Positions 59,684 through 64,000 of a stretch of DNA of 64,000 nt are shown here, in pieces. Where the stretch lies: positions 17,393,710-17,457,709 of the forward strand of contig NC_079900.1 in the NCBI RefSeq assembly GCF_024868665.1. Reading direction: 5' to 3'. Made by a program: the position numbers and the translations under genes. Under the pieces are notes generated by a model. The model saw nothing but the letters and a program-made list of their open reading frames with translations, had not been told where the DNA came from and made no database searches. Position 1 is the first letter of the stretch; each line of letters starts with the position of its first letter. This DNA is from Triplophysa rosa. Taxonomy: Eukaryota; Chordata; Actinopteri; Cypriniformes; Nemacheilidae.

Positions 59684-61289
59684 GTATGTTTTAAAGTTAA
59701 CGTTAATTGTCTTCCAAATGTTTTATATTATCGTTATGTATTATCGTATATTATTTTTTATTATTTCTTGTTCATATATGTTTAGCTAATGTTAGGGCCC
59801 ATGTTACTGTAATTTAGAACTGTTTTGCGGCGACAATGTCTTCAGGTCGTCGTATTTTCAGACAGGTTGTTCTTTGTGACATTTAAGTAAGTTATTCGAC
59901 AATGTTTTTCACAAGCATTTCTTTATTTTCACTCGGACAAGTGAATAAACAACAGCGGCGATTCGCAACAGTAACGTTATATTTGGCGTCACATTTGTAT
60001 TTTTTAATATGACAATTGTCAATAGGCTAACTTTTATGTGTGAACTTTTATCTTCCGCATCCTCTCTCCTTATTACTTTGGTGTGCTAGGCTAGGTGATA
60101 CAGTTTTATCCAATTAGCATTAATTCGGTGATGGCGTGCGCAGTAACCTGCGTGTAACGTTAGGCATATTCTGCCATGTTTCTGAACTTGACTGAGCTGT
60201 CTACCGCTCACATTTAAAACAAGGCAGCTGCCGCCACAGGAGCGTCATTGACGTGCTGATCGATCATCCAGTAATACATTTGATCAGGTAAGGAGCATTA
60301 AAGTGTGCCTAAGTTAAGCAAACAAGGTAACTTAGGGGAGGCTGTGTTGTCTCGTGACTAAATCATGTCTGAAGGGCTTTTCCCGCTTCGCGTCGTGCCT
60401 GCAACCCCTTCTTTGCCTCTCATGAAGTAAAATCACTAATGGCCATCCTTCCGCTGGAATAAATAGTCCCTGGCCGACTGCAGCAACAAAATGTTTCTGT
60501 GCATACGTTTACGTTGCAGTGCATTGTGTTGCAGAGGTTTAGCTGTCCTTTATCGTGAATAAAACTGAGCTATTTACCACGCCAGTTAAAACGCTGGAAA
60601 TAAACGTTTTAAAATAGAAAGTGTAGAGAGACCAGGCCTAACGTTACTTTGAAACGTATAGCACCAGTCACATTTACAGTCTGATCTGAAGTTCTGTAAT
60701 CTGTATAGATCTGCCGTGTAAGTAATTTCTACATGTTTATGTATGTAATTAATGTATTCATTCTTGCACGGATTATCTATCATTAATATACTTTAGATAT
60801 TAGATATTAAATACAACTTTTTACATACTGCAAAAATGAGCTGCTATGATATTAAGTAGCCTATAGTTTTCTTGCCTAAAGGGAAAATATTTGATTGGGG
60901 TAAAAAAAGTATATAATAAAGAGGTCAATATTTCACATTTATTCTTTTTATTGTTTAGCAACTGTTTAATTGTGAGTGTATGTATGCAAGCACAATATGG
61001 TTTACTAATTATTTTTTCTCTAATTGCAGGAAATTGAGGGGGGGAGTTCAAAAGGACTGAAGACTGACCAGAGCTGTCAGTTGAGCACATCAGAGTGGCA
61101 GACTTTATTAGGTAGAATTCAGGAATCGACTTGTGTGACCTTCCATTTCTTTCTGCATGATGTGGCCTTGCAAAACATGTACTTTGATGTAGCTCATCAA
61201 TAGTTGAAAAATAATACTGTGGTAAGCTAATGTTGATGTAGTATAATACTATGAAGCAGAAATACTGTGTTGGGATTGATTTCAAGTCA
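59684..61289. other. Right interior of the CACTG element before its repeat-rich end
   Basis: No transposase motif is recognised. A pyrimidine-rich TTTTTTCTCTAATTGCAG at about 61012-61029 is a strong-looking splice acceptor on the plus strand, which pairs conceptually with the donor at 59683/59684. A long minus-strand frame (60821-61417) crosses low-complexity AT-rich sequence and is probably accidental. Confidence 0.35.
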
Positions 61290-61365
61290 GTCAAGTCAAC
61301 TTTATTTATATGGCGCTTTTTACAATTTTCATTGTTACAAAGCAGGTGTACATGAAACATATTGA
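61290..61365 (-). repeat. SINE/LINE 3'-end-like fragment
   Basis: AAGTCAACTTTATTTATATG then GCGCTTTTTACAATTTTCAT and TTACAAAGCAG is, on the minus strand, the tail CTGCTTTGTAACAATG...AAAGCGCCATATAAATAAAG seen in many fish retroposons and related to the end of the copy at 3661-4112. Confidence 0.6.
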
Positions 61366-61409
61366 CTATAAGCAAAACATTAAAGTTACAGAAGTTTAAA
61401 CAAGAAAAA

Positions 61410-61590
61410 GTGAACACACACAGAAAACAGACACGCTCATTGGCTCATACTCTACCACATGCATAAAACACAACTTCACATGCACAATATTCACATGCAC
61501 AATATACACACGCAAGCACACACACATACACACACACATGCACATGCATAAAACACAACTCCACACGCACAGAGCACAAATACACACACA
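61410..61590 (+). repeat. CA-rich degenerate tandem repeat
   Basis: Repeated CACACAC and CATGCACAATA- or CATGCATAAAACACAACT-type units, partly a minisatellite with unit ACATGCATAAAACACAACTYC occurring twice (near 61449 and 61537). Confidence 0.75.
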
Positions 61591-62211
61591 CTGTTACTGT
61601 TTTGGGATTGCTTTCAATGGTTACATGATTTTGCTATAATAGCCACCATTCTTGATGTTGATTGTTTATAATTGTTTTTATATGGTTTTGCATTTTATTG
61701 TTAAAATTAAAACTAACTTAATGCTGCAATAATGTTTTATGAAGCATTTAATAAATACTTTTTGATACAGTTGAGTCCAATTATTGTTTTTGTTATCCGC
61801 AACAATGGTAGTATATTTATATGATATTAATTTAATGTAATAAAATGAGGAAATTGTTTTACTTTAATATAAATACAATATATGTGAGCAAAAATTGCTC
61901 TTTTACTAAAAAAGTTGAGTTAGATTTACTAAAAAAAATTATAATCAGACCTACACAAAAATAACACATTCTATTTACTTATTATTCTTAAGTAATTTTT
62001 ATGTAGAATAATCTAATTAGATTTACATAACTTTCTTATTACATACAGGTAAAAAAAATTAAGCAAGATTTATTCATGACTTCAAATTAAATTGACTAAA
62101 AAACTGAGTAGATTTGACTTAGTTTCAGGAGTAAAATTTACTTTACAAAAGTGAATGCAAAAACTTGCGATAAAAAAATTAAGTAAATCCTACAAGTTGT
62201 TTTTTTCAGTG

Positions 62212-62332
62212 TAAGGTAATGCTAAGGTAACGCTTCATTATAGGTCTTTATCCACCTATGAACACATAGTTATGTATATTATCGTAGTGCGTTTCTGTCA
62301 ATAGATCCTCCAAAAATGACAGGACCTTTAAA
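62212..62332. repeat. Right half of the interrupted AGGTCCAATGTGTAG MITE
   Basis: It resumes at TAAGGTAATGC, continues through AACGCTTCATTATAGGTCTT and TAGTTATGTATATTATCG and ends AGGACCTTTAA. It is collinear with the reverse complement of 34487-34630, directly after the point where the left half stops at 56271. Confidence 0.85.
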
Positions 62333-64000
62333 TATGGATTTCAAAGCATGAACATATCACAGAGTAACTAAAATCCTTGAATCACAGTGGCACAGATTAG
62401 AAACCTCAGTTATCTTATTTTTAAACCAGAAAGGGCAAAACAGATGAAACTGATTGATTAAAAGTGATTGCAGTCTGGGAAGAAGAAGATGCACCTAGAC
62501 ACGTTGTAAATTGCCCATTCACCTACAATCAGTCTACAAATAATGAATATGAGATTTTATCATAATTTCTCTGAGCTGTCTAAACTGCAGCTAAATATTT
62601 TAAGTAGCTGTCCATATTATTGAGAGGGGATTCTAACGTCCGTAAATGGCTTTTGTTAAGATGAGAAGACAGTTTGTGAGGTGAATTATTGGTTGTGATT
62701 TATTCAAATCCTCCATTTATTTGCTAAGCCTATTAGATGGCAGGGCAAAAGAGGAGGCTAGTTATAATTCTGAAGAGGAAATGTTTAGTGGCAGTCGATA
62801 TAATGGAGCATCTGCCACCCCCGAACACGGCAGATCCATCTTAACATCTGGAATGTGGGACAGATGCCTGCAGCAATCCTCCTATTGGTGGGGGTGTTTC
62901 ATAAAGATGGGATACTATTAGGTCCAGGTTTTTTGTTCAAAATGTCTGCTTTAAGTGCCTAATGGTAACCATTTGTTTAAATGGCTCACCATTTTTCCTT
63001 CATAGCAGATGTTGGTGATTGCCGTTAGTGGTTAGTGTCATATTCATTGATTACAGATTTTCCGGCCGTATGGCTCCTTCAACATGTTGTTTCTTCACAA
63101 CGTATTTCATTATATTTTCATATGTCGCCGATGGAAATTGAGACCTTCAGTTTGAAGGAGAAAGCAAAATATGTCTGTTGTAGTTATTCGGTTTTTCTTA
63201 TTCTCTAGTATTATTGTCAAAATTGGAGTATGCAAATGTTTCGAGGATTACTGTATTTAGAATGTGATTGTAAGTATTTAAGACTGGTTTTCAGGTCCAA
63301 ATAACAAGTCTCTGGTCCAGGCTGTTTACACTGTTTTTTGCATGCATCTCTTATGCTTCCATGCTACATGAAAACGTGGCAACAGCGCATCCCTTCACCA
63401 GCGTTGCTATCATAATAAGCATGTGAAAAATGCCGGATTGTCTTTGATAAGTGGTTTGTGATGCCACTCCCCCAGATCTAAATGTCTCATGAATAATGTA
63501 ACAGTATGACAGCCTGCATAAACATTAGGGAACGACTGTACATGTGTAACACTCCCTGTGAGTTCAAACCACGAGAGAGAGGCAACAACAAAATTTAAAT
63601 CAAGGCTTTTGCTAGCAAGTGCATGTAGCACACAGCCAGTGGAAACAATTACACGGGTTATCATGACCGCAGATGTAGCTAAAGCAACAGCAACAGCCTC
63701 GAATTTGAAGAGTTTACTCTTGAAAAGTGTGTTTTGTTCTAACAATAGAGAGAAACCTTTGCAGAGTGGTCTTTTGAGGTGTGTGATGTGCTATCATTTA
63801 CATAAACATGCTGAGTTTACTGTCTGAGGTAACAGCAGTTCATTACGTAGGAGTTGCATTTGCATAGATCTGAATATGCAGTGACACTGGACAAGGTTGG
63901 CACAGCCTGCGCTTCTTTTGAGACAGTTAAGTACATCTATCTGTAAATTTATGTAGCTTATCCTACCAGTCATATCTCAAAATGGGGCCATTTAGTGTTT
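62333..64000. other. Unique DNA to the window end
   Basis: No repeat boundary, coding exon or RNA gene is recognised. Overlapping frames at 63410-63745 (minus) and 63558-63827 (plus) have no motifs. Confidence 0.4.

Larger units (their letters stand above)
56272..62211. mobile_element. CACTG...CAGTG (EnSpm/CACTA-like) transposon, 5.94 kb including a nested element
   Basis: The ends are CACTGAAAAAAA and TTTTTTTCAGTG; TA lies outside both (56270-56271 and 62212-62213). The boundary is confirmed independently: an older MITE is split exactly here and its reference copy at 34487-34836 reads straight through the join with one TA. CACTG ends with a 2-bp duplication point to an EnSpm/CACTA-type element. 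After removing the nested 2.93-kb element, about 3.0 kb remain, without a recognised transposase. The interior holds a promoter-like stretch (56680-56749), a SINE-like fragment (61290-61365) and CA-rich repeats. Confidence 0.8.

Noticed and set aside
60821..61417. 198-codon minus-strand frame in the CACTG element
   Set aside because: It runs through AT-rich and retroposon-tail sequence, with no motif or consistent composition.

Overview
The window reads as vertebrate, most likely cyprinid (carp-like) fish, non-coding DNA. It is AT-rich, has no long host reading frame, and is full of interspersed repeats of kinds I associate with cyprinids: DIRS-type tyrosine-recombinase retrotransposons, hAT, Tc1 and CACTG elements, palindromic MITEs, and L2-like LINE tails. 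The organism assignment is an inference from repeat style. I recognise no intact host gene.

Layout. 1-3660: a DIRS-like retrotransposon with inverted terminal repeats, an internal complementary region, a gag-like ORF, a gutted RT/RNase H region and an apparently intact tyrosine recombinase; it sits against a retroposon (3661-4112) whose second copy is at 28444-29042. 8861-10130: a compact non-autonomous LTR element, minus strand, with a tRNA-Phe-type primer site and 5-bp target duplication. 10.6-39.2 kb: mostly unique DNA with scattered palindromic MITEs, hAT relics (22.5-23.5 and 31.6-32.1 kb) and a split repeat at 28.1-29.2 kb. 39300-40181: a deleted hAT element with a BED-type zinc-finger ORF and perfect 8-bp duplication, followed by a LINE 3' end. 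44.9-45.8 kb: a Tc1-like element split by an L2-like LINE fragment. 49880-50809: an inverted-repeat element with a possible THAP-like relic. 52.4-52.6 kb: facing (CT)n and (AG)n tracts.

The most notable locus is 56063-62332, a three-level nest. An old MITE is split by a 5.94-kb CACTG...CAGTG element with a 2-bp TA duplication. That element is in turn split by a 2.93-kb transposon with 70-bp perfect terminal inverted repeats (TGTGG...) and a 5-bp duplication. The innermost element carries a spliced minus-strand gene that can be read exon by exon: an integrase-type N-terminal segment, then, after an internal deletion, the C-terminal part of a C48/Ulp1-type cysteine protease. I interpret it as a Ginger-like (integrase-class) DNA transposon whose terminal repeats carry NRF1-like and CRE motifs.

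The remaining DNA is mostly non-repetitive, without recognisable coding exons. Some stretches resemble conserved non-coding elements, but this cannot be tested from one sequence.
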